A stretch of DNA of 64,000 nt, taken from NCBI GenBank assembly GCA_029215795.1, contig JARDYH010000004.1:205882017-205946016 (forward strand), written 5' to 3'. The first letter of the stretch is position 1, and every line of letters starts with the position of its first letter. A program made the translations under genes and the position numbers. This DNA is from Anniella stebbinsi (lineage: Eukaryota > Chordata > Lepidosauria > Squamata > Anniellidae). The notes under the pieces were generated by a model. That model saw only the letters and a list, made by a program, of their open reading frames with translations. It ran no database searches and was not told the origin of the DNA. This document shows, in pieces, positions 1 to 10,841 of this stretch.

Positions 1-475
1 GGAGGAAAAAATAACAAATCTGTAAGATCTAAAATATTATCATTAATATGCAAATTAAACAGAAAAGGGGCTAATATGCAGCCAGCCCTGCTTTATCGCC
101 TTGGAAGAAGTAAGTTTGGCACATCGGGACCCGACAATCCTTTGCAATGCAATCAAGGACTAGCTTGCCCCTGACTTGGTGACTATTGAAAGAGATGTAG
201 GATGCTGATCTATATTTGATGGTTCTACTGAGAAATCCAACTGTCTTCCAGTTGTTACATTCAATAAATGAAAAATGATTTTTGGCAGGAATAAAGCAGA
301 TGCCTCGAACAATGCTAATTGTTCCCCAAGCACGACACTATGATCATACACAGTAGCAATGGGATAGCATTCTGCATTTTCTTCTTTGCCCAAGGCACAA
401 TGTGCAAGATTTCTCACTCTGCATAGTTAGGGCTAAGGAGTAATATAGCTAAAGGAGATTAATGTAATCTAAACC

Positions 476-545
476 GGCCTTCCCCAATTAGCGCCCTCCG
501 GTGTGTTGGACTACAACATCTGTCATCGTCAGCCAGGATCCCCAT
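476..545. repeat. M7 short interspersed repeat copy
   Basis: The stretch reads CTTCCCCAATT...CCCTCCGGTGTGTTGGACTACAACATCTG. It matches, by eye, copies at 14917-14985, 19475-19600, 39190-39250 and 57860-57975, which share the GGGAGTTGTAGTCCAAC core on one strand or the other. It is a very common type of short palindromic repeat in lizard genomes. No coding content. Confidence 0.55.
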
Positions 546-628
546 ATGGAAGATACCAAGTTGGGAAGGAGTGGTACAGTATATAGTTCTAATCCATTGC
601 ATTTTAATGTTGCCCCACAAACAGCACA

Positions 629-768
629 GGGGAGGGGCCTAGCTCAGTAGTAGAGCATCTGCTTTGGATGCAGACAATCCCAAGTTTGATTCCCGATATC
701 TCCAAGCGAGTCTGGGAAAATCCTTGCATGAAACTGTGGAGAGCTGCCAGCCAGTTTCAACAATACTG
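629..768 (+). mobile_element. tRNA-derived SINE, 5' part (interrupted)
   Basis: The tRNA-like head starts GGGGAGGGGCCTAGCTCAGT (A-box region) and is followed by a B-box-like GTTTGATTCCC near 695-704. The tRNA-unrelated body (GAAACTGTGGAGAGCTGCCAG) follows. The same element occurs at 28576-28780 and 42502-42625 (+) and, inverted, at 26410-26605 and 50310-50500. This copy is split by an L1 insertion and resumes at 1077. Confidence 0.8.
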
Positions 769-1070
769 GGCTGGATTGGCGGAAATGGCAAAACTTACAG
801 CGATAATTAAAGATAAAACAACAATTGGGTTTATTGAAGAATGGAAACCGCTGATAGACTTTTTAAAAGAGAGAGAAGGGAAGGTTATATTTGCGAGCAG
901 ATTCAGTGATTAGATTAGAAGAAAAATAATTGATGGAAGTCGGGAAACTCACTCACTATGTAGAAGTTTTTGTTTGTTGGAGAAATTCGGAAGTCCATTT
1001 TAATGTTGTATGTTGTAATGTCTGTATTTTGTTTTCGTCTGAAAAAAAACACTTTTAAATGGAAAAAAAA
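769..1070 (+). mobile_element. 5'-truncated L1 insertion inside SINE
   Basis: The insert is about 300 bp. It begins with an in-frame L1 ORF2 C-terminal tail (GLAEMAKLTAIIKDKTT... to a stop at 913), has a short 3' UTR and ends in an A-rich tail at 1062-1070. AATACTG occurs at 762-768 and again at 1070-1076, which fits a target duplication. The SINE sequence continues directly on the far side (1077 onward). The ORF2 match is from family knowledge; the flanking repeat and tail are read directly. Confidence 0.75.
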
Positions 1071-1076
1071 ATACTG

Positions 1077-1131
1077 AGCTTAGATGGACCAAAGGTCTGA
1101 CTCAGTATAAAGCACCATCCCATGTTCCTAA
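1077..1131 (+). mobile_element. tRNA-derived SINE, 3' part
   Basis: AGCTTAGATGGACCAAAGGT followed by CTGACTCAGTATAA is the 3' continuation of the SINE that starts at 629. The uninterrupted copy at 28576-28780 has the same order (GCTAGATGGGCCAATGGTCT, then AACTCAGTATTAGG). Confidence 0.75.
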
Positions 1132-1728
1132 ATCCTGCTATTTTCCTCATTTCCTGAAACCAACAATCTTTTAATAACAGCTATTACTGGATTTATACTT
1201 TACCATGCAGAAATAGGCAGTATGCAGTACATCTATCTTGACAGTGCTCAAATTAGGCTGATGTTACATGCTTGTCATTTCCTTCAAAACATTCCTCTCT
1301 TTAAAAAAAAAACCAAAAAAATTCCCCCTTGCCTTCCCTTTTTAAAACACTTTCTTTAGCAAGGGATTTTTTTTCTCAGTATAAAAATGCTAATTTTAGG
1401 ACCAAAACTCTCCCCACCTGGCCACTCTTTCACCTGACCACCCTGTGAAATTCAAATTAGGAATGAGAGCAAAATTCATTGGATTCACATTTTAATGGGA
1501 ATGTACCTAATACACATTTCCTGAAATAATACACAAACCAAAATGCAATTATCCTTTGGTAGTTGCACTTCCCCAAATTTCATGATGCAGTTCTCCAATA
1601 AAAAATGCAGACACAATTGCATATATTTGTGAAAATAATATACAAAAAGGCATTATATTATATCAAAGTTCTTGCAAAGAAATGTGTATATTATGCAAAA
1701 TTGCATACAGAACACATATCTTAGTAGG
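1132..1728. other. AT-rich intergenic stretch, no gene seen
   Basis: No coding signal on either strand. The part from about 1500 to 1700 is rich in ATGCA/TGCATA words (for example ATTGCATATATTTGTG). It resembles the 53590-53750 and 21540-21610 stretches and may be the same old repeat. Confidence 0.4.
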
Positions 1729-2020
1729 AATTTATTTATTTATTTATTTATTTATTTTATTACATTTGTATACTGCCCCATAGCCGAAGCTCTCTGGGCG
1801 GTTTACATAAGATTAAAACAATTAAAAACAATATACAAAAATTAAAACAGCAAAAACATACAATATACACATACATTTAAAACCACTGTAATAAGTTTTA
1901 AAAGCTATAAACCTAACAAAAAAAAAACCAGACTCATCAGATATTGCCAAATGCCTGAGAGAAGAGGAAAGTCTTGACCTGGCGCCGAAAAGATAACAAC
2001 GTTGGCACCAGGCGGGCCTT
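1729..2020 (-). mobile_element. CR1/L2-type LINE 3' end, family with GGGCGGTTTA tail
   Basis: On the minus strand this is the last ~26 codons of a LINE ORF2 (...PTLLSFRRQVKTFLFSQAFGNI), a short 3' UTR and the terminal hairpin-like AAACCGCCCAGAGAGCTTCG...GGGGC, ending in a (TAAA)n tail (TTTATTTATT on the + strand, 1729-1760). The same 3' end recurs at 23622-23830, attached there to much longer ORF2 sequence. 5'-truncated copy. Confidence 0.8.
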
Positions 2021-2128
2021 GCTGGAGGGATCCTCTTCTGAGGAACTTAAACTTCCAGAGACAGATGAAGCTGTGGAGCCACCTCTGTCAGGAGACATGG
2101 GAGAGCTTCTGCCCTCAGAGAAGGCCAC

Positions 2129-2363
2129 ACCTAAATCTACACTTTGTGGCAAATCATTATAATGCCATCATGGTAACACTATATCCCTCTTGCACACTTA
2201 CATCTCATAGAACACACAATGACATTTGTGGCAGTATTTCGGATAATGTAGGAAAAAAACAGCAAATAACACTACAAAACTGGTATATGGAAAATGTCAT
2301 GTGCCCCAAACAGTTGTCAGTACACTTCCATACCACAATAAAGCAGTAGCATAGATCTATTCC
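2129..2363. mobile_element. M6 MITE, degraded
   Basis: The left end AAATCTACACTTTGTGGC and right end ...CAGTTGTCAGTACAC...AGCAGTAGCATAGATC resemble the better copy at 62687-62835, whose ends are inverted TATCTACAC/GTGTAGATA. Non-coding, old. Confidence 0.5.
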
Positions 2364-2954
2364 ATGGCTCTGCCCCTGCTAGGAGAGGGGAATTCTGCTT
2401 CAGAGGCAGAGGCTGTGGGTCCACTCAGTCCCAGAGAGTGCCATCGCTTTAAGAGGCAGTTCAGTAAGGCTCCTTTAAGATGGAGTACTTAACTCCAATG
2501 AAGAACTCCTCAGGGGTAAAGATAATAATATGCAGCAGCTGAGCTGTGGTTGGGGCCCAGGAAACCGTGGGAATATAATCTGGCATTGTCTGTCTGAGCT
2601 TTGTTAAAAACAATATTGGGTCTCAGCTCTGGATTCTAATTCTATTTACCTGCTTTCCTGAGCACTTGACCTTGGCTATGTCCCTGATGTATCTCTGGAA
2701 AATCTTTGTTTGCTGATAAATATTCTGTTTCACTCTTGACCTGCTTAATTCACTCCTCCATTGCAATTAACTGTGTGTGATTGTAGAGAAAGGAGTTGAA
2801 CAGGACAGGAATATACACAAAAATGCATGCAAATGTTCATGAAGTCTTTTTAAAATCATAATCATAATTGCAAGCTAATATGGAAATGGGAAGGAATGAG
2901 TTTAAGACTGGAAAAATGAGAAACTGAGAAAGGATGTACACCACTTTATAATGG
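2364..2954. other. Intergenic, nothing recognised
   Basis: No exon, RNA gene or repeat that I can name. Base composition is ordinary. Confidence 0.4.
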
Positions 2955-3057
2955 TTTACAGCGGTATTGATGACTGTTGGGGCCCACGACACATTGAATA
3001 TGCTGTTTTTAAACCGTTTTCAACGTGTTGTGTCCTGCTTGGTATAGATCTGGCCTT
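2955..3057. mobile_element. M6 MITE fragment
   Basis: Contains GACTGTTGGGGCCCACGACA and TTTAAACCGTTTTCAACGTG, ending GTCCTGCTTGGTATAGATC. These are the same words, in the opposite order, as in the M6 copy at 62687-62835. Confidence 0.5.
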
Positions 3058-3636
3058 TGTGAAACAAAAATTGTCAGATTTTGATATCTTCGGCTTACCA
3101 TTATCCTAGTCAGTTTCACCTTCATTAGCATATCCTCAACAATGGAATATCAAGAACTGAACACATTATCACACATCTGCAATCCTTTGCAAGCTAATTT
3201 GCTTTTTTCCAATGCTGTTCAGCCACTGGCATGCCAGCTAATATACATGTTGTATTAAAAAGTGATTTGTTTAAATCTAGCAAACTCAGTTCTTGAAACC
3301 CAATAGGTTTTATTTTCATTTTCATTTATAATCTGCCAGATTCCTTCCTCCCTCCCTCCAAATGGGCTCACAGTGAGCAACGATATTCAAAACCATCAAT
3401 ATCAAAATAATTTATGACACTGTGCAAGAGACTCAAGTTTATCCATTTTTGACCACTCTTCTGAGAAATCCAGATGCTTCCTTCGTTACTTTCAGTTAAT
3501 GCTGAATTATTGGGCAGAGGGGGGAAGCAGATGCTTTGGAAAACTGTTCCCACCGCAGCTTCACTAAAACATGAGAAAGAAAAAAAGTTTATCTCTTTCT
3601 ATCGCAATGTTTAGAAGAGGGCAAAAGTAAAAAGAA

Positions 3637-3880
3637 AGAGCCAGTGTGGTGTAGTGGGTGTAGAGTGTTGGGCTGGGAGTCGGGAGATCTGGGTTCTAGT
3701 CCCCACTCAGCCATGGAAGCCTGCTGGGTGACTTTGGGCCAGTCACAAATTCTAAACTCAATCTACCTCACAGGGTTGCTGTTAGGATAAAATGGAGAGG
3801 AGAAGGATTATGTATGCTGCTTTGGGCTCCTTTGAGGAAAAAAGGCGGGATATCAATGTAATAAATAAATCAGTAAATAA
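3637..3880 (+). mobile_element. Sauria-SINE-like element
   Basis: Head GAGCCAGTGTGGTGTAGTGG, then GGTTCTAGTCCCCACTCAGCC (B-box region; first 20 bases diagnostic), the CTCACAGGGTTGCTGT body, and the 3' end AAAGGCGGGATATCAATGTA, which in this family comes from a Bov-B-type LINE. It ends in an (AATAA)n-like tail. This family is a strong squamate indicator. Near full length. Confidence 0.85.
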
Positions 3881-3889
3881 TAAATATGA

Positions 3890-4672
3890 TGCCACCTACT
3901 GGCAGTCTACAGTGGTTGCCTATTTGCTTCTGGGCACAACTCAAAGTCTTGGTGATAACCTTTAAAGCCATAAAATGGCTTGGGTTCAGAAGACCTGTGG
4001 GATTATCTTCCATATCAACCTGCTCACTCCCCAAGATCAGGAGTGTAACATAAGTAGCCTACACCACTTAGGTGAAACAACAACTGATTTATTTCTTCGT
4101 ATAGTTCTCAATTTGACATCCATCTTGGAGCCACACCCAAAAGTAAAGACCTGGAACATGCTCAGTTCCAACAATTCTAAAAGAAACATGTTTGTCTTTT
4201 TACCACTATGCAGCTACAACATATATTAGAAGGAGAAGATGCCCCATCTCTGTGTCCCACCTAGATTGGAGGCATGGTCTGAAGACAACAAAAGATAGGG
4301 CCTTCACAATGGTTGTACCAATATTGTGAAACACCTTGCCTTGTAAAGTGCAAATGGTTCCCATTCTGGTTGTCTTTTGCTGGTTGGTACAATTTTTTTT
4401 TTAATCCCAGCAGGCTTTTAGCCTGATACATGCTGAGTATCTGCTCTTTTATGTCAGTGTTATCTGTCATCTCTGCCTATTCGTTGATGCAACCCTATGC
4501 AAGTTAGGCCCTTTTTCTGGCTAAACATGCATAGGGTTCTGCCCTGCTTTGTTTTTACTATTGTATTTTATGATATTTCTGGTCTTAAATTTTTGTAAGC
4601 TGCCCTGAGTAGCAAATACGCACTTGAAGGTTGGAATAGAAATCTTTCTATCAAATAAATAAATAATTTACT
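3890..4672 (+). mobile_element. LINE ORF2 3' fragment and 3' UTR (CR1/L2 group)
   Basis: Starts with a broken ORF2 stretch (LQWLPIC...LKVLVITFKAIKWLG type wording) interrupted by stops. It continues through a GRAFTMVVPIL-like region (RAFTMVVPIL near 4290-4330). It ends in TGTAAGCTGCCCTGAGTAGC...AAATAAATAAATAA, the usual 3' end of this LINE group. An M8 repeat sits at 4488-4546. Confidence 0.6.
4488..4546. repeat. M8 repeat fragment
   Basis: GCAACCCTATGCAAGTTAGG ... CATGCATAGGGTTCTGCC forms a short imperfect palindrome. Related words occur at 12215-12470, 15238-15435 and 61350-61440. Confidence 0.5.
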
Positions 4673-4847
4673 GCCTCTAGGGCAGGTGCCAGCAGCCTGC
4701 AGCCTAATTTCAAAGTCCTCCTCAAGTGATCAGTAGACATCTTGGCAAGAGTAATCCCCAGCAGCCCTTTTGGTGGGAAGGAAGGGGGAGAGAGAAGGCA
4801 GTGTCAGATAGTGAGAGGGGGTGTCAGAAAGAGAGAAAAGAGGTGAC

Positions 4848-4893
4848 TCTCTCTCTCTCTCTCACTCTCTCACTCTCTTTCACACACACACAC

Positions 4894-4937
<44 letters not shown>
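4848..4937. repeat. Compound microsatellite (CT)n-(CA)n-(GA)n
   Basis: A run of CT dinucleotides is followed by a short CA block and then a long GA block. The CT and GA arms are complementary, so the array can fold on itself with the CA block as loop. Open frames across it are artefacts of the repeat. Confidence 0.95.
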
Positions 4938-4940
<3 letters not shown>

Positions 4941-5205
4941 TAGCCTTGCCCAGTTTTGGTTCTGTCCCAGCTGATGACTGGTATGCAGCTGCAACAGATT
5001 ATCTGTGATGGAATGCAACCCTTGGCTTAAAAAACAAAAAAGATTTTCCCCCTCCTGACCTAGGGCAACATCCATCACCCTGCTCACTCTCAGGTGAGCT
5101 GTCCAGACTACTCCAATCATAGGGCAAGATGTTAGCCATGTATTTGATGGGCCCTAAGAAAACAGTTCTTTTTACTGGTACACTGGTCTGTTTCTCCCAT
5201 CCTAG

Positions 5206-5562
5206 CCTGCATGCACTCTGAGGTCATGGGTAGAGGGCCATCTCACCTGCCTGCTGCCAAGGGCAGTTAGGCTGGTGAGTACAAGGGATAGGGTCTTCTC
5301 TGTAGTGGCCCCGCACCTCTAGAATAAGCTTCCATCAGGGGTTCATCAGGCCCCTTCTTTCACTTGCTTTCACTGGCCTTTTTGGATGGGTTGCATGTTT
5401 TATTGGAGTTATCTGCTTTTATACTGATTTATAATATTGAATATTCATTGATTTTTCTCTTTGTTTCTGGCATATTTATGTATTTTTATCTCACATGCTG
5501 CCTTGAGAGGGTTTGACACTTATAGGTGACCTAAAAATTAAAGTCATTTTAAATAAATAATA
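5206..5562 (+). mobile_element. CR1/L2-type LINE 3' end
   Basis: The frame around 5270-5330 reads as the LINE wording RVFSVVAPHL followed by a damaged NKLP. A 3' UTR of the type CTGCCTTGAGAGGGTTTGAC leads to an AAATAAATAA tail at 5551-5560. Direct reading; family by similarity to the other LINE tails in the window. Confidence 0.65.
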
Positions 5563-6510
5563 GTTTCTTTTCTTTCTTGTCTGACATCCATCTCAGCTAC
5601 AAAAGCTTTTTTTAAAAAAAATAGCATGAACAGACAGAATGAAGCATCCATGTGACGCAACTTCAAGCTGTTTTTTTTTTATGAACGCAGATCCATAAAT
5701 ATATACAATGGAAATTATCTTGATTCAGAAGGCAGGTAGGGTTGGCAGGCTCAGGAGAATAGCTTAATACAAATAAGCTGCCATAACAATCAGGATATTG
5801 CAGGGATGTCTGTGAATGAAATAGATGAGCAAACTGTGAATCTGGAGGCAACAAGCACCCCTAGCGTGCAGGCATTTTTTCCATCTGTCAAAACACCTGC
5901 CAAGGCAGACAGTGCTTCAAGCTCCCTAACCAGCCATTTGGTTGAAGGATGCTGGGCAAGGGAATTAATAGAAAATGGAACCACATCGACCCGGTATAAT
6001 GGGACAAAGCTTTGGATATCCTCAAAGGCAGAGCTAGCCCACAGTGGCCAGTCAGACTGGGATTGTTAGTTATGATCAGAACTCAAAAATATGAATGGGG
6101 AATTGTCATCTTCCCATTCACATCATGATGAAAGAAACAGGCACTATGCTAAGTGAATGAACAAGAAGTTAAAAGGACAAATGCATCTATTTCTCCACAC
6201 ACTATTTCTAGTTAAATTCATGCCAACCACGACGAAGGATGGCCAGCAATGAATGGACTACTGTTAACTTCACATGTGTAGGTTTTTAATCTAGACTTTT
6301 ATTTATGTGTTTAGAGACAAATATATCCTCTTTCAACACAATAGATCCCAGAGCAGCTTCTGTAAAAATGTCAATAAAATTATAAAATACAATAGCATAG
6401 AAATAAATAGAACAAACCACTAATTAAAAGACAGACAGGAATCTAGAGTCCCTAAAAGGCCTAGGGAAATAGAAAAGGCTTTGTCTGTTGCCTAAAGCAG
6501 GTGTGGGCAA
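5563..6510. other. Intergenic, no recognised feature
   Basis: An 87-codon open frame at 5806-6069 has no motif I recognise and no splice or promoter context. I regard it as chance. Otherwise ordinary intergenic sequence. Confidence 0.4.
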
Positions 6511-6513
6511 GCC

Positions 6514-6514
<1 letters not shown>

Positions 6515-6557
<43 letters not shown>

Positions 6558-7290
6558 ATTTATTTATTTATTACCCGTCTCGCCCTCCGGATCGCGGTGG
6601 GGAACAACATCAAATATAAAATACACAAAACTGATTAAAAGCACATAAAACCAATACATAATTAAAATAGCAATAAAACATCATGAAAAAATCATCCTAA
6701 AAACATTCTAAAATTCCACTGGATATGCCTGTCAGAAGAAACCAGTCTTTATAACTTTCTTAAATTCTAAAAGACTGTTAAGTTGACGACTGTCCTCCAG
6801 CAGGTCATTCCACAGTCTGGGAGCGGCAGAAGAAAAGGTCCTCTGGGTAACAATTGTCAGCTTAGCCTTGACGACTGTAGTAAGTTCTTCCCATAGGACC
6901 AGAGTGTGCGGGGCGGATTGTATGGGAGAAGGCGATCCCACAGGTAACCTGGACCCAAACCATGTAGGGCTTTAAAGGTAATGACCAACACTTTGTACTT
7001 CGCCCGGAAACTTATTGACAGCCAATGGAGACATTTTAAAGCTGGTGTGATATGGTCACTCCTAGGTGTACCAGTGACCAACCTGACTACCTTATTTTGA
7101 ACTAGTTGAAGCTTCCAGACTAGGCACAGAGGTAGCCCTATGTACAGCACATTGCAGAAGTCGAGCCTTAAATTTACCAGTGTGTGCACTACAGTCGTTA
7201 GGTCTTCCAACCCTAGGAAGGGGCACATCTGACATATCAGCCGAAGCTGTTAGTAGGCACTCCTGGCTTGTATGTGGACCTTGCCGACTG
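6515..7290 (-). mobile_element. LINE ORF2 C-terminal part and 3' end (CR1/L2 group)
   Basis: Minus-strand frames contain LDFCNVLYIGLPL, KLQLVQNKVVRLVTGT and LHWLS, then ITFKALHGLGPGYLWDRL and, after a frame break near 6940-6860, RTFSSAAPRLWNDL. This is the standard region downstream of the reverse transcriptase in L2/CR1 LINEs. The 3' UTR ends with CCGCGATCCGGAGGGCGAG and an (AAT)n tail at 6515-6556. 5'-truncated and frameshifted. A + strand relative is at 47875-48285. Confidence 0.8.
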
Positions 7291-7613
7291 CCAATATTTT
7301 AAGAAGTGTTTTTTTAACAAAAAAAACTCATTAGTAGTGGCTACAGGACACCAAAAGTGCCAGATTTAGCTTGTTTGTAAGCTACATTTGACCCTTTGAA
7401 TGCTCCATTGCCACTACAGTAAGAAGCATGAAAAGAGTTAAATTTAGCTTGAAGTAGTAACAGAGTAGGTGTCAGGCAGGTCTCTTTGGGAAGAGTGGGT
7501 CACCACTGCTGAAAAACCCTCTCAATGGACACAGTCTGTAATTCCACAGGCAAACCACGTTAGAAGTAGGAGGAAAGTTGCCACACACACACACACACAC
7601 CGTTGCTTTAAAA

Positions 7614-7933
7614 TAGGGTGACCAGATAAAATCCAGGTCAGGGCTCATGTAACTTTAACAGTTGTAGAGCAAAAGGAATTTCAGCCATTGTCATTTGTAT
7701 GCAATTAGTTCCTGGTGAAATTCCCTCTTCATCACAACTGTTAAAGTTGCAGGGGCCCTGCCTTCTTTTGTATATGGTCACTCTAGTATAGTGCATGCAC
7801 CTTTAACTGTTGTGATGAAGAGGGGATTTCAACAGGAACTAATTGCATACAAATGACTCTGGCTGAAATTCCCTTTTCTCTACAACTGTTAAAGTTACAT
7901 GAGCCCTGACCTGGATTTTATCTAGTCACTCTA
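7614..7933. mobile_element. M1 hAT-type MITE, head-to-head dimer with 8-bp TSD
   Basis: The left end is TAGGGTGACCAGATAAAATCC and the right end is its imperfect complement (GGATTTTATCTAGTCACTCTA; 20 bases informative). The identical octamer CTTTAAAA lies on both sides (7606-7613 and 7934-7941). Internally there are two ~165-bp units in opposite orientation, each carrying GGAATTTCA...GAAATTCCC and AACTGTTAAAGTT words. Single units occur at 38440-38604 and 42780-42945, and another dimer at 40040-40336. The YARNG end and 8-bp TSD place it in the hAT superfamily (inference). Non-autonomous. Confidence 0.85.
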
Positions 7934-7941
7934 CTTTAAAA

Positions 7942-8972
7942 TGGAATGAAGATCTATTTGGTCTTGGATTTTTGTGTCTGGGTTTATTCTTTTGGCTGAT
8001 TGGTCTTACAATGACTGCATTTGATTATTTAGCATTTGTATTATTGTTTTATATGGCTGCTTTAGTTCTCTTGACATTTGCTGATTCTGTCATGCATTGA
8101 GCTGGCAGTATATATTCATACTTGTAATTACTTAATGTTTATTAAATTGAATTGTGGTCTGTATTGCTCTTGTTGTTCATTGGAGATGCTGTAAGCTGGT
8201 TCGGGCGCAATCTTATGGAACAGAAGCAGATGAGGGAACATTCAGTAAGGGGACTAGCCCAGGAATACGATTGTAATCTGATCATGTACCCACTGCTTCA
8301 GTTCATATGTGAGGCTTTCTTTCTAAAACTGAGCTCCATCTTCAAGGCTACAACAATTCCTGATTAGTTCAAAGGCCTTGTAATTGCTGTTCCTTTTCTA
8401 ACGGGTAATCACCTTCTATCCCAAAGCCTCTGATTACTACTTACATTACAGCTATGGATTCAAAAGTACAGTCTCATGTATTTGTTTAAACTTCTTGGAT
8501 GTCATCTAGGCAGCCAACTTCTTCGCCTTTAGCAGCAATGTGCTATGCAGTCATTAAGAGGTGATGATTTAGATATTTATATCATGCCTTTCTGCTTGAC
8601 AAGAGGCTTCCAAGGCAGCTGAAGATAATAAGAGGAAATTAACATACAATCAATACATAACAAGACTATTTTAAAAAATAAGGCAGAGGTGACTGATAAA
8701 GGGAGGGGGGAGAAGTTCACATGTTGCAGCTCCAATTAGTGCTCTTTAAAGGTCCTGTGCTGGAGATGAGAGAAAATTGCTCTTCCCTGGAAGTGTACTA
8801 CCTAGCAGAACATTTCAAGAAGGACTTGCCATTCTAGAGCTCACCCAAAGAAGGGCAACCAGGATGGTGAGGAGTCTGGAAACCAAGTCCAATGGGGAAC
8901 AGTCAGCGGTGCAGTAGTGCCAGGACTCATAGGGACATAGCTCTGGGATTTTCTTATGAGTAGGAATGTTGA
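7942..8972. other. Intergenic, no gene seen
   Basis: Contains a short LINE-like scrap around 8560-8650 (ATATTTATATCATGCCTTTC ... AACATACAATCAATACATAA, typical of a minus-strand LINE 3' end). Around 8815-8890 there is CR1-like wording (CTCACCCAAAGAAGGGCAAC). Neither can be bounded well. Confidence 0.4.
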
Positions 8973-8975
8973 TAT

Positions 8976-9113
8976 CGGCCCTTTCTACACCTAAGGCTGT
9001 ACAGGGAGGGATAGGAGATGATCCCAGACTTACCTACTTCCGGGATCGTCCCCCAGCGTACAGTACAAACACCAGTGTGACATTCCGGAAACAAATAGGG
9101 ATGTCACTTGCGT

Positions 9114-9161
<48 letters not shown>

Positions 9162-9454
9162 GAGCCAGGAGCACAATTGCCTTCCAACGAAAAGTAAATT
9201 GTTTGGGTTGCGTTCCAACGAAAAGTAAGTTGTTTGGGTGGTGTGTTTTTTTTAAGAAAAAAGCCTGATGTCCCTGGACTCCTTCCCCCAGACCTGCTCC
9301 TTCCCTCTTTGCTGATCCATGCTACTCATGGGGAGGAGTGAAGAAGCCAGGATGGGCGGCCACACCACCTGCAGTCCTCAGGATGGTCCTGAGACTGGGG
9401 ACGGAAATCAGGATAACTGGAGAACCAGTAATCCTAGGACAATGGAAGGGTTAT
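8976..9454. mobile_element. M5 GC-rich palindromic element, left part
   Basis: Begins GGCCCTTTCTACACCTAAGG and contains GGGATCGTCCCCCAGCG plus a (TA)n block at 9116-9159. It also carries duplicated CGTTCCAACGAAAAGTAAGT words and the CACACCACCTGCAGTCCTCA segment. The same order is seen in the copy at 58165-58735. It is interrupted by a CR1 copy and completed at 10010-10086. Confidence 0.65.
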
Positions 9455-10005
9455 AGAATCATAGAATCATAGAATAGTAGAGTTGGAAGAGGCCTATAAG
9501 GCCATTGACTCCAACCCCCTGCTCAATGCAGGAATCTACTTTAAAGCATACCTGACAGATGGTTGTCCAGCTGCCTCTTGAATGCCTCTAATGTGGGAGA
9601 GCCCACCACCTCCCTAGGTAATTGGTTCCATTGTCGTATTGCTCTAACAGTCAGGACATTTTCCTGATGTCGAACTGGAATCTGGCTTCCTGTAACATGA
9701 GCCCATTATTCTGTGTCCTGCATTCTGGGTTGATTGAGAAGAAATCTTGGCCTTCCTCTGTGTGACAACCTTTCAAGTATTTGAAGAGTGCTATCATGTC
9801 TCCCTTCAATGTTCTTTTCCAGGCTAAACATGCCCAGTTCTTTCAATCTCTCCTCATAGGGCTTTGTTTCCAGACCCCTGATCAACCTTGTTGCCCTCCT
9901 CTGAACATGCTCCAGATTCTCTGCATCCTTCTTGAAGTGTGGTGCCCAGAACTGGATGCAATACTCAAGATGGGGCCTAGCCAGTGCTGAATAGAGGGGA
10001 ACCCT
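9455..10005 (-). mobile_element. CR1 LINE 3' segment
   Basis: + strand ATAGAATCATAGAATAGTAG followed by AGTTGGAAGAGGCC is the reverse complement of the classic CR1 3' end. Reading further on the minus strand gives the C-terminal part of CR1 ORF2, with several stops. It lies inside an M5 element whose two halves flank it, so this CR1 is the younger insertion. Confidence 0.9.
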
Positions 10006-10009
10006 GCCT

Positions 10010-10086
10010 GCTCCCAGGATCCCCTGTGCATCATTTGGATGGACAGGGACAACCCCGGGAAAAATCCATCATGTAGACATGGCCAT
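10010..10086. mobile_element. M5 element, right part
   Basis: CTCCCAGGATCCCCTGTGCA, then TCATTTGGATGGACAGGGAC, ending ATGTAGACATGGCC. It matches the right half of the intact M5 copy at 58620-58735 and the left end of the copies at 36420 and 40495. Confidence 0.65.
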
Positions 10087-10841
10087 CATATGCCACCTCA
10101 GATTTCAGTGTTCCCTCTGAGCTTAGCTGCAATTCTCACAGTAGTGAGAAATGGATTTTCACAGTGGAAGTGGGAAGTGGATTGTCACAGCAACAATATA
10201 TTGTTCCTCGTTGTAATGCAAAGTATTTGTGGAAGGTGGCCTTGAATGGGCAATTAAAAGCCATTTCCTTTACAAAGGACCTTCTTCTAGCATGTTGATA
10301 TGGATCAACACAGCTGCCTGGATTCTGGGACTCTCCTTGAGAACATGGCTGTGGGGACTGTAATGATCAGCACCTGCACTTTCAAAATTTACCACTACAC
10401 CACTGGGAACAGCTGAAAGAGCTGACAAGAGAAGATGAAGGGGAGATAGGATAGTGTTCTTCAAATATCAAAAAGGCTGTCAAGCAGGAGATGGAGCAGA
10501 GTTGTTCTCTGTTGCTCCCAAGGTCAGGACTAGAACCAAGGGGTGGAAATTGCAAGAAAGCATATTTTGACTAAACATTAAGAGTATGCCCAGTATGTAG
10601 AGTTAGGTGGTTGTCTCAGGCAGCAGATGCTGGAAGGAGGCAGCAAGACGTAGGAGGAGAGAGCTCTGGGCCATCCCCTGAGCTAACCTGCTGCCTTCAA
10701 GTGTAGTGGTGGATGCTATCTCATTGCCATTACTGAAGAAAGACTTAACTACTGGTCCAGTTGGCTTTTTTGTACACAAAATGGGGTGGGGGGAACACAC
10801 CATCTTGTCATTCATTTCAGGTAGCACAATAGCTTGGGCCA
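10087..10841. other. Intergenic, no gene recognised
   Basis: Short open frames only. A 74-codon minus frame at 10603-10827 shares wording (GTAGTGGTGGATGCTATCTC, and the same order of residues) with a plus frame at 61549-61700. It therefore belongs to a repeat I cannot classify. Confidence 0.4.

Noticed and set aside
629..704. Functional tRNA gene
   Set aside because: The A- and B-box-like segments belong to a SINE head with a SINE body following; several copies exist, and no complete tRNA cloverleaf is apparent.
4726..5120. Arg/Glu and Leu/Ser repeat proteins at the 4.8-kb microsatellite
   Set aside because: Translations of the (CT)n/(GA)n repeat; no other coding evidence.
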